From HdN1 sp964473645 (GTDB lineage Bacteria > Pseudomonadota > Gammaproteobacteria > Pseudomonadales > Ketobacteraceae), in the NCBI GenBank assembly GCA_964473645.1, contig CAYYPW010000003.1, forward strand, positions 1-64,000: 64,000 nucleotides of DNA. The letters run 5' to 3'. The notes beneath the pieces are model-generated. The model was not told the origin of the DNA, did not search any database, and saw nothing but the letters and a program-made list of their open reading frames with translations. How positions within the stretch are numbered: position 1 is the first letter of the stretch; each line of letters begins with the position of its first letter. Positions 1-9,201 of the stretch are shown one piece after another. A program made the position numbers and the translations under genes.

Positions 1-2387
1 TCCTCCAACAGCTTCACATTGACGGGTTTACTCATATAGTCATTCATACCCACTTCCAGACACAGATCCTTGTCTCGACTCATCGCATTGGCAGTAATCG
101 CGATAATGGGCACTTTTGATTTTTCCGAAGGCAGCGCACGAATTTGCCGAGTCGATTCGAAGCCATCCATCACCGGCATCTGGCAGTCCATCAACACCAC
201 ATCGAGGTCGTTATTTTCAACAGCGCGAATGCCTTCCTCACCGTTATTGGCACAGACGGTCGCCAGCCCCAGCTTGTTTAAGGCAGCCTTGAGCACCAAC
301 TGGTTCACCGGGTTGTCCTCAACAATCAATGCTCTGCGCCCGGCCGATAGCGTATGGATATCGATCGTATCTGCCGCATGTTTGGCAGGCGCATCCGCGT
401 ATTCGAGATTGATGGCAAGAATAAATTCAGTGCCTTCCCCCACGGTAGAACGGTATCGTAAATCCGCCCCCATCAGTGCAGCAATTTGCTTGCATACAGC
501 CAGGCCGATTCCCAATCCCCCATGACGACGATTGTGATTGCCGCTGAATTGTTTAAAACGGTCAAACACCACCGATTCCATGCCCGGTGGAATACCAATG
601 CCGGTATCTGTCACCGAGAAAGCCAATTGCACCCGTTTGTGCTCACTATCGATCGAATCGACACTGACCTTCAACGTTGAAGCCCCCTGCGAGGTGAACT
701 TCACCGCATTATCGACAAGATTGACCAGTATTTGTTGCAGGCGACGACGATCGCCCCAAAGCGAACCTGGCACATCCGGATTCACCTTGATGAAAAAACG
801 AATGCCTTTCTGCTTCGCCACACGATCATACGTGTCGCTTATCGGTTCCAGCATCCGTTGCAAAGAGAAATTTTCGCGGTTGATTTTAAATTCATGCGAT
901 TGCAGCTCGGTATAGCTTAGAACGCTCTCTATCAGATTCATCAGATGCTTGGCAGCATCTTCGGCGTTATCGATAAAATCATCACGTAGCTTGTCGTTTT
1001 GTTCGCCACTGGCCTGTATCAAACAGTTGATAACGCCGTTCATGGGGGTGCGCATTTCATGACTGATGGTGGCCAGAAACTCATCTTTGACACGATTGCT
1101 GTCGAGCAGCGCGCGGTTAACGGCTTGCAAGGCCACTTTGGCCTTTTTCTCCGTGCGGGTTTTTTCCATTTCCATGATGTGCACCCGGTCAGCAAGCATG
1201 ATGGCCAGCAAAATCATTTCCAGGGTGGAACCGATCAGCATCGCATTGCTGGTGACGCCATTGGCGGGTATCAGTCCGAGCGTTACACCCCCCAGCACTA
1301 CCGCACCGGTTAGCAGCGCCATCCACGCAATCAGGAACAGTTTGGAAGATCGATGTCCTTTAACCGCGTTGACACTGCTAATCACGATAAGCGCGATCGA
1401 TTCGAGAATGGTCGATATCGTGCCCACCAGCAACATGACGGAGTAGGGGAGCACAAAGCAGGCGGGGGCAGCGACCAAAAAGAAGATCAACACGGCTTTG
1501 GCATAGCGGTCGACTTCCGGCATAGTTTTTTTGAGGTTTAGCACTTCCCTTGCAAATGCTGCAGAGAAAAGCCCCACCACAAAAATCATCAAAATGATTG
1601 CGTACTGATTAAACCAGGGAAACGGCGGCCAGATATATTGAAAACCCATCCCGAAATAGGCGGCTTGAAAGACAGACAAGGCACTGATGTAAAGAATGTA
1701 ATAGAAAAATCCGATATCCTTGAGCCAAATAAAAAACAGCAGGTTATACAGGATCATCAGCATCATGATGCCGAAATACAATCCGAAGATTAGCAACTGG
1801 GTTTTGCTGTGATCAAAAAAGTGTTTTTCTTCCCACACCAGCAGTGGAATCCGCAACGTGCCCGACGACGCTACCCGCAGATACACAGTGCTGGGTTGAT
1901 TCTCCAGGCTCATCACAGGAAATGCAGAGGTAGAATGCTTGATCGGGCGAATGTTAAATGCTTTGGTGTCACCCGCTTCGAAATGAACCGTGTGGCCATC
2001 CTCGACATCCTGAAAAAATTGCAGATCATCCAGCGGTGCGTAGGGCACCTCTAACACCAGCCCTCCCTCCTGAGAACGATGCGAGTGAATGGCGCGCCTA
2101 TCCAAAGGGGCAATCACCAGCTTCACCCAATAGACTGCATTGGTGATGCCGCGATTAAAGTTGGTCTGTGAATGCGAAGCTTGAAATCGGGCCTGCCATT
2201 CCGGCGTTTTAATGGCGTTGAAATCGAGAGAGCCCGTGGCGTCTTCCAGAAAGAGTGCGTCCGCGTCTGCCGTAACGTGGCCGTCTGGGTTGGGCGTCAC
2301 CATCGGTGTGGCGGCATTGGTTGAGGCGGCAACTAGCCAACTCAGACACAAAAAAAGAAACACCAATGGTTTCATCGGCTTAGTCAT
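1..2387 (-). CDS. 7TMR-DISM hybrid sensor histidine kinase (C-terminus cut by window start)
   Basis: This is an inner-membrane hybrid sensor kinase. Translated from ATG 2387 it has a signal peptide (about residues 1-25), a periplasmic 7TMR-DISM extracellular domain (about 40-190) and a seven-helix 7TMR-DISM region (about 200-400). A HisKA domain follows with the motif ATISHEMRTPMNG, phospho-acceptor H443, then an HATPase with DTGIGIP and GGLGIGLAVCK, and a C-terminal receiver with D734 in LMDCQMPVMDG and the conserved K in MSKPVN. Only the last few residues are outside the window. The next gene upstream on the same strand, 56 bases away, is a close paralogue, so the two look like a tandem duplication in one operon. 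The ligand is unknown. DISM domains are thought to bind small molecules or carbohydrates, but nothing here identifies one. Confidence 0.9.
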   Translation of the reverse strand, partial: MTKPMKPLVFLFLCLSWLVAASTNAATPMVTPNPDGHVTADADALFLEDATGSLDFNAIKTPEWQARFQASHSQTNFNRGITNAVYWVKLVIAPLDRRAIHSHRSQEGGLVLEVPYAPLDDLQFFQDVEDGHTVHFEAGDTKAFNIRPIKHSTSAFPVMSLENQPSTVYLRVASSGTLRIPLLVWEEKHFFDHSKTQLLIFGLYFGIMMLMILYNLLFFIWLKDIGFFYYILYISALSVFQAAYFGMGFQYIWPPFPWFNQYAIILMIFVVGLFSAAFAREVLNLKKTMPEVDRYAKAVLIFFLVAAPACFVLPYSVMLLVGTISTILESIALIVISSVNAVKGHRSSKLFLIAWMALLTGAVVLGGVTLGLIPANGVTSNAMLIGSTLEMILLAIMLADRVHIMEMEKTRTEKKAKVALQAVNRALLDSNRVKDEFLATISHEMRTPMNGVINCLIQASGEQNDKLRDDFIDNAEDAAKHLMNLIESVLSYTELQSHEFKINRENFSLQRMLEPISDTYDRVAKQKGIRFFIKVNPDVPGSLWGDRRRLQQILVNLVDNAVKFTSQGASTLKVSVDSIDSEHKRVQLAFSVTDTGIGIPPGMESVVFDRFKQFSGNHNRRHGGLGIGLAVCKQIAALMGADLRYRSTVGEGTEFILAINLEYADAPAKHAADTIDIHTLSAGRRALIVEDNPVNQLVLKAALNKLGLATVCANNGEEGIRAVENNDLDVVLMDCQMPVMDGFESTRQIRALPSEKSKVPIIAITANAMSRDKDLCLEVGMNDYMSKPVNVKLLE

Positions 2388-2443
2388 GACCCTGAGCAAT
2401 CGTTCGAACTGTATCTTCTCAAGTCTAGCAGCAGTTGCAGCAC

Positions 2444-4897
2444 TCAGGCGGCCAGCTGCTTGGGGGAGGGCGACCGCGCTAGCCAATAAATCAGTTTTTC
2501 TTTTAATAATCCGGTATTTACAGGTTTGCTCATATAGTCATTCATGCCCACCGCCAAACAACGTTCTTTGTCTTGCGCCATCGCGTTGGCAGTGACTGCA
2601 ATGATCGGAATCGAGGAGTGGGGCGCAGACATTTGGCGAATCGCTTCGGTGGCAGCAAAGCCGTCCATGATGGGCATTTGGCAGTCCATCAGTATCGTAT
2701 CGATATTTTCATTACCCAAAATTTGCAGGGCTTCCTCACCGTTATTGGCGGTCAAGACATCAACCCCCAATTTTTTCAGTATGCCTTTGAGTACGAGTTG
2801 ATTAGTGGGGTTGTCTTCCACCACCATGACTGTTGGTTTGCGCTTGTCGGCGACCCCATTGACGGTAATGACTTCAACGTGCTCTGCAGGCGCGTGAGCC
2901 AGTGTTAGTCGCACATTGAATACGCTACCTTCATTTTCAACAGAATCGAAATCGATTTCGCCCTGCAGGGCGGTGGTTAGTTCTTTGCAGATCGCAAGAC
3001 CAATTCCCAATCCACCGTGTCCACGATTAAAGGCGCCATCGGCCTGACGGAATTTCTCGAAAATATGACTAAGAGCATTTTCAGCAATGCCAATGCCAGA
3101 ATCGATGACCGAAAACAACACGGTTTCGTGAGCCGGCTGATCTGTGGGTAATCGGCGTACCAAGAGCTCCACACTGCCCCTGGCAGTGAATTTCACCGCG
3201 TTATCCAACAGCGTAAAAATCACTTGCTGAATTCTGCGCGCGTCCCCCAGCAAGGGAGGTAAATTCTCAACGCATACGACAGAAAACGCCAGCCCCTTTT
3301 GTTTGCACAATGGCGCATACGCCGCTTCTGCCTCCTTGATCATGCGTGCAATCGAAAACGGTCTGTTCTCTATAATCAATTTACCTGAAGCCAGTTCGGT
3401 ATACGTCAATACACTATCAAGCAAGCTCATTAAATCCTGAGCAGATTGATCAGCGCACCTGATCAGACGTTGCTGATTTTCAGCATCGTTAGGGTGTTTG
3501 AGTTGATCGATGCTGCCCATAACGCCATTCATGGGGGTGCGCAATTCGTGGCTGATGGTGGCAAGAAACTCGTCTTTGAGTGTGTTGCTCTCCTGTAAAG
3601 CGAGGTTCACGTCAACCAGTGCTTCATTGGCGCGTTGTTCTGCTTTCACTTGTGCTTGCAGTGAACGCCGCATGCGTTCGGCCAGGCTCAGTGAAAGCAA
3701 GGTCACCTCAATGGTGTTGCCCACGTAAAAAGCGTTGACAGTGAACGCGTTGGCCGGCAATACACCCAGTGAAACCAGAGCCAGAACGATCGCGCCTGCG
3801 AGCAACATGAGCCAGGCAAACAAAAAGTAAATGGCGGATCGATCCTTGAGTAGCGCGGCGTAGACAGCGATACAAATAATGCTGGTGCAGACGATCAGCG
3901 CGTCGACACTGGTCACACGTATCATTATGCCATAGGGCAATAGAATCGACATAACGATCAGTATCAGTTGTGCATATCCCAGCATTTTTACGAAGCGACT
4001 TATACGCGGCGTGATGGTGGTCAGATCCAGCACACGATGCGAAAAGAAAATGATGAACGCGGCAGTGAGTGCAATCGAGGTGGGGACGAGATGCTCATTA
4101 AGAAAGGGATATTCTCCCCATAAATACACCGGCGCATCGCCAATCATGGTCGATTGCAGCAGGGAAATACTCAGCGTGTAGCCAACATATAACAGGTAGT
4201 TGAGGTCTCTGACTGAAATGAACAAACACAGATTGTAGAAAGCCATCAGCAACAATATGCCATAAAACAAGCCATGTATCAGTGCTGATGTGCGCTGTGC
4301 CTTATGAAACGCCAGTTCATCCCATAGCATTACCGGCATACGCATCGAACTCGATCCCTGAATACGAAGATAAATATCTTTTACCGTATCGGGTTCCATC
4401 GCCAACGGAAACACAAAGGTGCCATGATCAATGGGGCGGGAAGACGCGGGAAACAGATCCCCCGTGTGCCAATAACCCTCTGCGACATCTTGATTGACGA
4501 TATAGAATTCGATGTCATCCAGCATGGGGTAATCCAGCTGAACCACGACACGGCGGGAGGTCGCCAGCGATTGTGCAGAGTTCTGCAACTGTAAATGCAG
4601 CCAAAATGCACTTTGTGTATAACCTTTGTTAAGGGGTTGCTCAGTACCAGGAATGAAACGGTTGGCATACTCGCCCTGCACATCAGACAGGGTCAATATA
4701 CGCTGAGGGTCTTCGAGATATTCGATGGAGGCAGACACACTCTGGCTGTCGGCCATGCTGAGGACATCAATGGGCGTGATCGCATGGCAGGTGAGTGGCG
4801 CACACATCCACAGAAGCAGCGCAAGCAGCCACCTCGTTCCGACTCGTCCCTTATGACTGCGCACTACACCCACACCTGACAATCCTGCAAGCGCCAA
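2444..4897 (-). CDS. 7TMR-DISM hybrid sensor histidine kinase
   Basis: Full-length hybrid kinase of up to 817 residues, paralogous to the partial kinase just downstream. Domain order: signal peptide (hydrophobic run LLALLLWM), 7TMR-DISM extracellular domain, seven transmembrane helices, a short coiled coil, HisKA with ATISHELRTPMNG (H450), HATPase with DSGIGIA and GGLGIGLAICK, and a receiver with D738 in LMDCQMPIMDG. The longest reading starts at TTG 4897. GTG 4873, with AGGA nine bases upstream, is a plausible alternative and keeps the signal peptide. It lies 42 bases downstream of the Nudix gene and 56 bases upstream of the second kinase, so co-transcription is likely. No separate response regulator is nearby, so output probably goes to an Hpt protein or effector encoded elsewhere. 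Confidence 0.92.
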   Translation of the reverse strand: MALAGLSGVGVVRSHKGRVGTRWLLALLLWMCAPLTCHAITPIDVLSMADSQSVSASIEYLEDPQRILTLSDVQGEYANRFIPGTEQPLNKGYTQSAFWLHLQLQNSAQSLATSRRVVVQLDYPMLDDIEFYIVNQDVAEGYWHTGDLFPASSRPIDHGTFVFPLAMEPDTVKDIYLRIQGSSSMRMPVMLWDELAFHKAQRTSALIHGLFYGILLLMAFYNLCLFISVRDLNYLLYVGYTLSISLLQSTMIGDAPVYLWGEYPFLNEHLVPTSIALTAAFIIFFSHRVLDLTTITPRISRFVKMLGYAQLILIVMSILLPYGIMIRVTSVDALIVCTSIICIAVYAALLKDRSAIYFLFAWLMLLAGAIVLALVSLGVLPANAFTVNAFYVGNTIEVTLLSLSLAERMRRSLQAQVKAEQRANEALVDVNLALQESNTLKDEFLATISHELRTPMNGVMGSIDQLKHPNDAENQQRLIRCADQSAQDLMSLLDSVLTYTELASGKLIIENRPFSIARMIKEAEAAYAPLCKQKGLAFSVVCVENLPPLLGDARRIQQVIFTLLDNAVKFTARGSVELLVRRLPTDQPAHETVLFSVIDSGIGIAENALSHIFEKFRQADGAFNRGHGGLGIGLAICKELTTALQGEIDFDSVENEGSVFNVRLTLAHAPAEHVEVITVNGVADKRKPTVMVVEDNPTNQLVLKGILKKLGVDVLTANNGEEALQILGNENIDTILMDCQMPIMDGFAATEAIRQMSAPHSSIPIIAVTANAMAQDKERCLAVGMNDYMSKPVNTGLLKEKLIYWLARSPSPKQLAA

Positions 4898-4939
4898 CCC
4901 TTTATTGAGTGTAGCAGCGCGCCTGGGATGTCACGGCCA

Positions 4940-5485
4940 TCAGCCGGGTTTTTGAAAACCGCGTATATCCTCGATACGTACCGGAAAGGCGCCGTTCTTG
5001 CGATCATTGAAGTAATACTTCAAGGTTTTATAGACGGTTGGAAACGCCAGCTCTTTCCAGGGGATTTCCTCCTCCGTGAAGAGCCGGGTTTCCAGACTCT
5101 CCGGACCCACCCCGAAACCCGCCTCGGTCAAAGAAGCCATGAAGAACATGTAAACCTGACTGATGTGGGGGAGATTGAAAATTGTATAGAGGCCTTGCAG
5201 ATCCACTGGGGCGGCGGCTTCCTCCAGCGTTTCCCGGCAGGCGGCTTCAAAGGTGGTCTCACCGTTCTCCATGAACCCGGCCGGCAGGGTCCAGAAACCC
5301 TTGCGTGGCTCGATCGCACGTCGACAAAGCAAAACAGCATCGCCCTGAAAAGGCAGCGTGCCAGCAATAATGCGCGGGTTTTGGTAGTGAACATGGGCGC
5401 AATGCGTGCAAACGTGGCGTTCGCGATTGTCGCCCTCAGGAATGATCAGTTGAACCGGATTGCCACATTGGCTGCAGAATTTCAC
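4940..5485 (-). CDS. Nudix hydrolase with N-terminal zinc ribbon
   Basis: 181-residue Nudix-family pyrophosphohydrolase. The N-terminus carries a four-cysteine zinc ribbon (C4, C7, C26, C29), as in NADH pyrophosphatase-like Nudix proteins. The Nudix box begins GFMENGETTFEAACRETLEE. It fits GX5EX7REUXEE, but the usual following glycine is replaced by alanine. Substrate cannot be fixed from sequence; NADH or an ADP-ribose-type nucleotide is typical for zinc-ribbon members. It lies between the DUF3135 gene (63 bases upstream) and the kinase pair, all on the minus strand. Confidence 0.88.
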   Translation of the reverse strand: MKFCSQCGNPVQLIIPEGDNRERHVCTHCAHVHYQNPRIIAGTLPFQGDAVLLCRRAIEPRKGFWTLPAGFMENGETTFEAACRETLEEAAAPVDLQGLYTIFNLPHISQVYMFFMASLTEAGFGVGPESLETRLFTEEEIPWKELAFPTVYKTLKYYFNDRKNGAFPVRIEDIRGFQKPG

Positions 5486-5548
5486 GGGTGAGAGGCCCCT
5501 AGCTGTCGAGGGGCCAGTATAACCCGGTCAGATGCCTGACAAAACGTC

Positions 5549-5905
5549 TCAGGCTTTACGGCGGAAGGGCAGTACCTTGGCAGCTGATTCACCGGAGGTT
5601 TGGGCCACCGTTTCGACCGCATAGAGACCATCGGAGCGACCCGCTGCATCATTAAGTGCCTGGCGCAGTTTGTCGAACGTATCGTGCATCATGCCCGAGA
5701 TCGCAATGCAGGCGGCCATGGGGCTCTTGGCGCGACGACGCTCCATGTCTACCCGAAACTGCAAGCCACGCAGCTTGCGGCGATAGGCGGGCGGGGCGTC
5801 CTGAATCAGTTGATCGCATAGCTGTACCCGCAGCCGTTCCAATGCTTCAGGATCTTTCTGAGCCATTTCCCTCAAAACATCAAAACTCGGTAACTCGTAA
5901 TGCAT
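5549..5905 (-). CDS. DUF3135 family protein
   Basis: Small 118-residue cytoplasmic protein resembling the DUF3135 family: N-terminal motif LPSFDVLREMAQKDPEAL, then a basic helical stretch RRKLRGLQFRVDMERRR. Its function is unknown. I place the start at ATG 5905 because AGAGGTGA lies seven bases before it. An in-frame ATG at 5923 would add six residues (MREVID) that encode that ribosome-binding site. It is first in a probable minus-strand run with the Nudix hydrolase and the two hybrid kinases. Confidence 0.75.
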   Translation of the reverse strand: MHYELPSFDVLREMAQKDPEALERLRVQLCDQLIQDAPPAYRRKLRGLQFRVDMERRRAKSPMAACIAISGMMHDTFDKLRQALNDAAGRSDGLYAVETVAQTSGESAAKVLPFRRKA

Positions 5906-6373
5906 GTCGATCACCTCTCTCATGGTACAGACAACCCACTGAAGGCTCCGGCGTTTTGCTGGCTATTAAATACATACATAGCGATCAGGCTCATCCTGAG
6001 CTGCCAGAAAAAATTCCTGCGGGTAACTTGCGTATTCAGCTTCCTATACTACATTTAAGAATTTTTATGTGTAGCCTTGATCTTTTGGTTGAATTCTGGT
6101 CAACACGCTGTTTGCACTCCCCAGCCCCTACCCCCTAAGCGGTTAAGCGTTTTATATCAAGCAGTTAAGCGCGTTAATACCGTTCGTAGGGTTTGGTTGT
6201 AGTTTTGTTACCGCTTAGATGTTTTTCTTATAAGTCTTGTTTTGTGCGCTCGGTCATACTCGGTACAGCGCGTCGCACTCAAAGCGATAGTGCTGCTCTG
6301 GCGTCTGTTAGGGAGTGGCGCCTTGGTCTTGGCTTTGATATAAAAACCGTCCTTTCTTCAATGGTTTGATGTC
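5906..6373. other. Divergent intergenic region with TTAAGCG-type repeats
   Basis: No gene is seen in this stretch between the DUF3135 gene and the divergent Nudix gene. It contains an inverted pair, CTAAGCGGTTAA (6135-6146) and TTACCGCTTAG (6208-6218), with a further GTTAAGCG copy between them at about 6165-6175. The pairing is almost perfect but the arms are about 60 bases apart. It could hold promoters for both directions and a regulator site, but no strong sigma-70 promoter is obvious. Confidence 0.4.
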
Positions 6374-6967
6374 ATGCAATCGAATTTCCTGCAATCCAAG
6401 GTGCGAGCGGTTTTTTCTGAGCCGTTTGATTCCCTCGTGTTGCCTGGAGGCGAAGCGGCCGTGCTGATCGGGCTGCGGGAGCCGAGCTGCGAGTTGATTC
6501 TCACGCGTCGGGCCAGTCATTTGAATAGTCATGCGGGTGAGGTGGCATTTCCTGGGGGTAAGTTTGATTTGCAAGACCCCAGCCTGGCGTTCACCGCCTT
6601 GCGTGAGACTCACGAAGAAATCGGCATACCGCCTACCGCCATCGAATTGGTCGGCATGATGCCTTCCCGCCAATCGCGATTTGGTGTCAATGTCATCCCC
6701 TTTGTGGGCTTTGTCGATGCCTCCGCTTCAATGACTCCCAATCAGGCCGAGTTGGACTCGGCGTTCCAAGTGCCGCTGGATTTTTTTCTGGAAACTTCGC
6801 CTCGGCTTACGCATCAGGTAAAGTACAGGCAACAACACTATTTGATGCCCTGTTTTCATTGGCAGGATCAGATCATTTGGGGCCTGACGGCTCGCTTCAT
6901 CGTTGAATTCATTACGCGGGTTTATGACGCCCACATTGATTGGCCCGAGCCAAAGCTGATGGATTAG
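6374..6967 (+). CDS. Nudix hydrolase, CoA pyrophosphatase (NudL) type
   Basis: 197-residue Nudix protein of the NudL/CoAse subgroup. The diagnostic motif SHAGEVAFPGGKFD is followed by the Nudix helix ALRETHEEIGI. Family members split coenzyme A or acyl-CoA into phosphopantetheine and 3',5'-ADP; this activity is inferred from the motif. The ATG at 6374 has no strong ribosome-binding site. It leads the plus-strand group that continues with the gamma-carbonic anhydrase and purT, an arrangement I recall from Pseudomonas. Confidence 0.88.
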   Translation: MQSNFLQSKVRAVFSEPFDSLVLPGGEAAVLIGLREPSCELILTRRASHLNSHAGEVAFPGGKFDLQDPSLAFTALRETHEEIGIPPTAIELVGMMPSRQSRFGVNVIPFVGFVDASASMTPNQAELDSAFQVPLDFFLETSPRLTHQVKYRQQHYLMPCFHWQDQIIWGLTARFIVEFITRVYDAHIDWPEPKLMD

Positions 6968-7051
6968 TGGGCTGGTTAATAACGTGGTGAGCGATTTAAA
7001 TAGTCGTGGGTGCGAAAAGTCGCAGGCGTTCTTGTTTAATAGTTTTTTTAA

Positions 7052-7113
7052 TGGATGTTGCCAAGCAGCTTATTTGGATGTTGCAAAGCAATGAGCATAA
7101 CCGTTGCAAAGCA
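7052..7113 (+). repeat. Imperfect tandem repeat in leader of gamma-carbonic anhydrase gene
   Basis: TGGATGTTGCCAAGCA (7052-7067), TGGATGTTGCAAAGCA (7075-7090) and a shortened CGTTGCAAAGCA (7102-7113) form three near-copies spaced by about 23-27 bases. They lie directly upstream of the GGAGG ribosome-binding site of the next gene. They do not encode a convincing peptide. Confidence 0.6.
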
Positions 7114-7132
7114 ACAAAGTGGAGGATTTAGC

Positions 7133-7669
7133 GTGATATACCGGTTGGGTGAAAAACAAGTCGACATTCGCGGCGAGGATTATTTTGTTGCCGACAATGC
7201 CACCGTCATTGGTTCAGTGACCATCGAAAATAACGTCAGTATTTGGTTTAACGTTGTAGTGCGTGGCGATAACGATCCCATTCATATCGGTGAAGGCACC
7301 AATGTGCAAGATGGCAGTGTGCTCCATACTGACGCGGGAATACCCATGCATATTGGCAAGCGTTGCACTATCGGTCATAAGGTCATGTTGCATGGTTGCG
7401 AAATTGGTGACGATACGCTGATCGGTATCAACGCCGTGGTGCTGAATCGCGCCAAGATTGGTAAGAACTGCATCATCGGCGCCAACGCACTGATCCCAGA
7501 AGGCAAAGAAATTCCTGACAATTCGCTGGTAATGGGCTCCCCCGGCAAAGTCGTCAAGACGCTCAGTGAAAACCATCTCTATGCGATCAAAATGAGTGCC
7601 TTGCATTACGTCGAAAATTTTAAGCGTTATAAAAAGCAGTTAACCCTTGATGAGCGATTTCATGAATGA
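7133..7669 (+). CDS. Gamma-carbonic anhydrase family protein
   Basis: 178-residue left-handed beta-helix protein of the gamma-carbonic anhydrase/YrdA family. The hexapeptide repeats run through VRGDNDPIHIGEGTNVQDGS and beyond. The three family metal-ligand histidines are present in SVLHTD, CTIGHKV and MLHGCEIG. Whether it hydrates CO2 or only binds metal is not decidable, since many bacterial members show little activity. I place the start at GTG 7133 because GGAGG lies seven bases upstream and the protein then begins MIYRLGEKQ, as relatives do. The longer upstream reading runs through the tandem repeat and is unlikely. Its end overlaps the DUF1289 gene. Confidence 0.88.
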   Translation: MIYRLGEKQVDIRGEDYFVADNATVIGSVTIENNVSIWFNVVVRGDNDPIHIGEGTNVQDGSVLHTDAGIPMHIGKRCTIGHKVMLHGCEIGDDTLIGINAVVLNRAKIGKNCIIGANALIPEGKEIPDNSLVMGSPGKVVKTLSENHLYAIKMSALHYVENFKRYKKQLTLDERFHE

Positions 7670-7883
7670 ACCTTCCCACGCCGAGCCGCCCATGACCAAG
7701 CCAGCACAGGACATAGTGCATTCTCCTTGCGTGAGTATTTGTGTGCTCGACGACGATGATATTTGTATCGGTTGTTATCGGAGCGGGCGTGAGATATCCG
7801 ATTGGGGAAAATACGACAACGACACCCGTCGCAATGTGTTGGCAAAAGTAGCGGCGCGTATGCGTGGCGAACCTGCCCCCTGA
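7662..7883 (+). CDS. DUF1289 domain protein
   Basis: Small protein of about 73 residues with the DUF1289 signature SPCVSICVLDDDDICIGCYR followed by EISDWGKYD. The family has four conserved cysteines, suggesting a metal or Fe-S site, but its function is unknown. The start is uncertain: ATG 7662 overlaps the upstream stop codon by eight bases and suits translational coupling. ATG 7650 and ATG 7692 are also in frame. It overlaps neither the core of PurT nor its chosen start. Confidence 0.75.
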   Translation: MNEPSHAEPPMTKPAQDIVHSPCVSICVLDDDDICIGCYRSGREISDWGKYDNDTRRNVLAKVAARMRGEPAP

Positions 7884-7965
7884 GCGATACCTGAACGTGC
7901 GTGATGTCCGCCACGTGACGGCGGCTGACATCACTCGAAAACGACCCTCTTTTGGTATTGAACCC

Positions 7966-9147
7966 ATGGTAAAAATTGGAACCCCCCTCTCTGGATCAGC
8001 AACCCGCGTAATGATGCTGGGCTGTGGCGAATTGGGCAAAGAAGTGGTGATAGAACTGCAACGTCTGGGCGTAGAAGTCATTGCTGTCGATCGCTATGAC
8101 AATGCACCCGCCATGCAGGTCGCCCATCGACGCCATGTTGTATCGATGTTGGACGGTGCCGCCTTGCGCCGCGTCATCGAGCAGGAAAAACCCCACCTTA
8201 TCGTTCCCGAAATAGAAGCCATTGCCACTGACACCTTGGTCGAACTCGAGAAAGAAGGCTATAACGTCGTTCCTACCGCGCGGGCGGCACGATTGACCAT
8301 GAACCGCGAAGGCATACGTCGTCTGGCAGCCGAAGAGCTGGAATTACCGACGTCCGCCTACCGATTTGCCAGCACCCGCGAAGAGTTTGATGCCGCTGTT
8401 GTCGCGATTGGTTTACCTTGTGTGGTCAAACCGGTCATGAGTTCGTCAGGCAAGGGACAAAGCACCGTTAAGACCGCTTCCGACATAGACAAGGCGTGGC
8501 GTTATGCGCAAGAAGGCGGGCGGGCCGGTGCTGGTCGTGTCATTGTCGAAGGTTTCGTTGATTTTGATTACGAAATCACCCTGTTGACCGTTCGCCATCG
8601 TGATGGCACTTCATTCTGTGCACCGATCGGTCACCGACAGGAGCGTGGCGATTACCGCGAATCCTGGCAACCACAAGCCATGTCTGCCCTGGCACTGGAA
8701 CGCGCCGAAGTTGTCGCCCGTAAAATTACTGAGGGCTTGGGCGGGCGCGGTATTTTTGGCGTGGAAATGTTCGTGAAAGGTGATGAGGTGATTTTCAGCG
8801 AGGTGTCCCCTCGGCCTCATGACACCGGTCTGGTGACATTGATATCGCAAGATCTGTCAGAGTTTGCATTGCATGCGCGGGCGATTCTTGGTTTGCCGAT
8901 CCCTGTGATTCGTCAGCGTGGTCCTTCTGCATCGGTGGCGTTGCTGGTCGAAGGCCATTCAACTCAAGTGAGCTTCGGTAATCTTGAGACTGCCCTGCAA
9001 GAGCCGGATACGCAACTGCGCCTGTTTGGCAAGCCCGAAGTGCAGGGAGAGCGTCGCATGGGGGTTACACTGGCGCAAGATGACAGTATTGATGCCGCCA
9101 TCAGCAAAGCACTGCGCGTAGCGGCTGCCATCGAGGTTGTGCTTTAA
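7966..9147 (+). CDS. purT: Formate-dependent phosphoribosylglycinamide formyltransferase PurT
   Basis: PurT makes formyl-GAR from GAR, formate and ATP, the folate-independent third step of purine synthesis. The protein is 393 residues from ATG 7966, close to the 392 of E. coli. It starts MVKIGTPLSG and continues with the ATP-grasp preATP motif MMLGCGELGKEVVIELQRLG and VIAVDRYDNAPAMQVAHR. The ATP-grasp active-site region is intact (PVMSSSGKGQST, FSEVSPRPHDTG). Upstream in-frame codons would add 34 residues that match no PurT, so I reject them even though no clear ribosome-binding site precedes 7966. Confidence 0.95.
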   Translation: MVKIGTPLSGSATRVMMLGCGELGKEVVIELQRLGVEVIAVDRYDNAPAMQVAHRRHVVSMLDGAALRRVIEQEKPHLIVPEIEAIATDTLVELEKEGYNVVPTARAARLTMNREGIRRLAAEELELPTSAYRFASTREEFDAAVVAIGLPCVVKPVMSSSGKGQSTVKTASDIDKAWRYAQEGGRAGAGRVIVEGFVDFDYEITLLTVRHRDGTSFCAPIGHRQERGDYRESWQPQAMSALALERAEVVARKITEGLGGRGIFGVEMFVKGDEVIFSEVSPRPHDTGLVTLISQDLSEFALHARAILGLPIPVIRQRGPSASVALLVEGHSTQVSFGNLETALQEPDTQLRLFGKPEVQGERRMGVTLAQDDSIDAAISKALRVAAAIEVVL

Positions 9148-9201
9148 CGTTCAGTGGTAGTGGCCATTTCAGGCGCAAAAGTAACGTCAAGGATGCAGGA
9201 C

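Noticed and set aside
7055..7132. 26-residue N-terminal extension of the gamma-carbonic anhydrase
   Set aside because: It is encoded by a tandem repeat and lies upstream of the GGAGG site that fits GTG 7133. Family members begin at MIYRLG.
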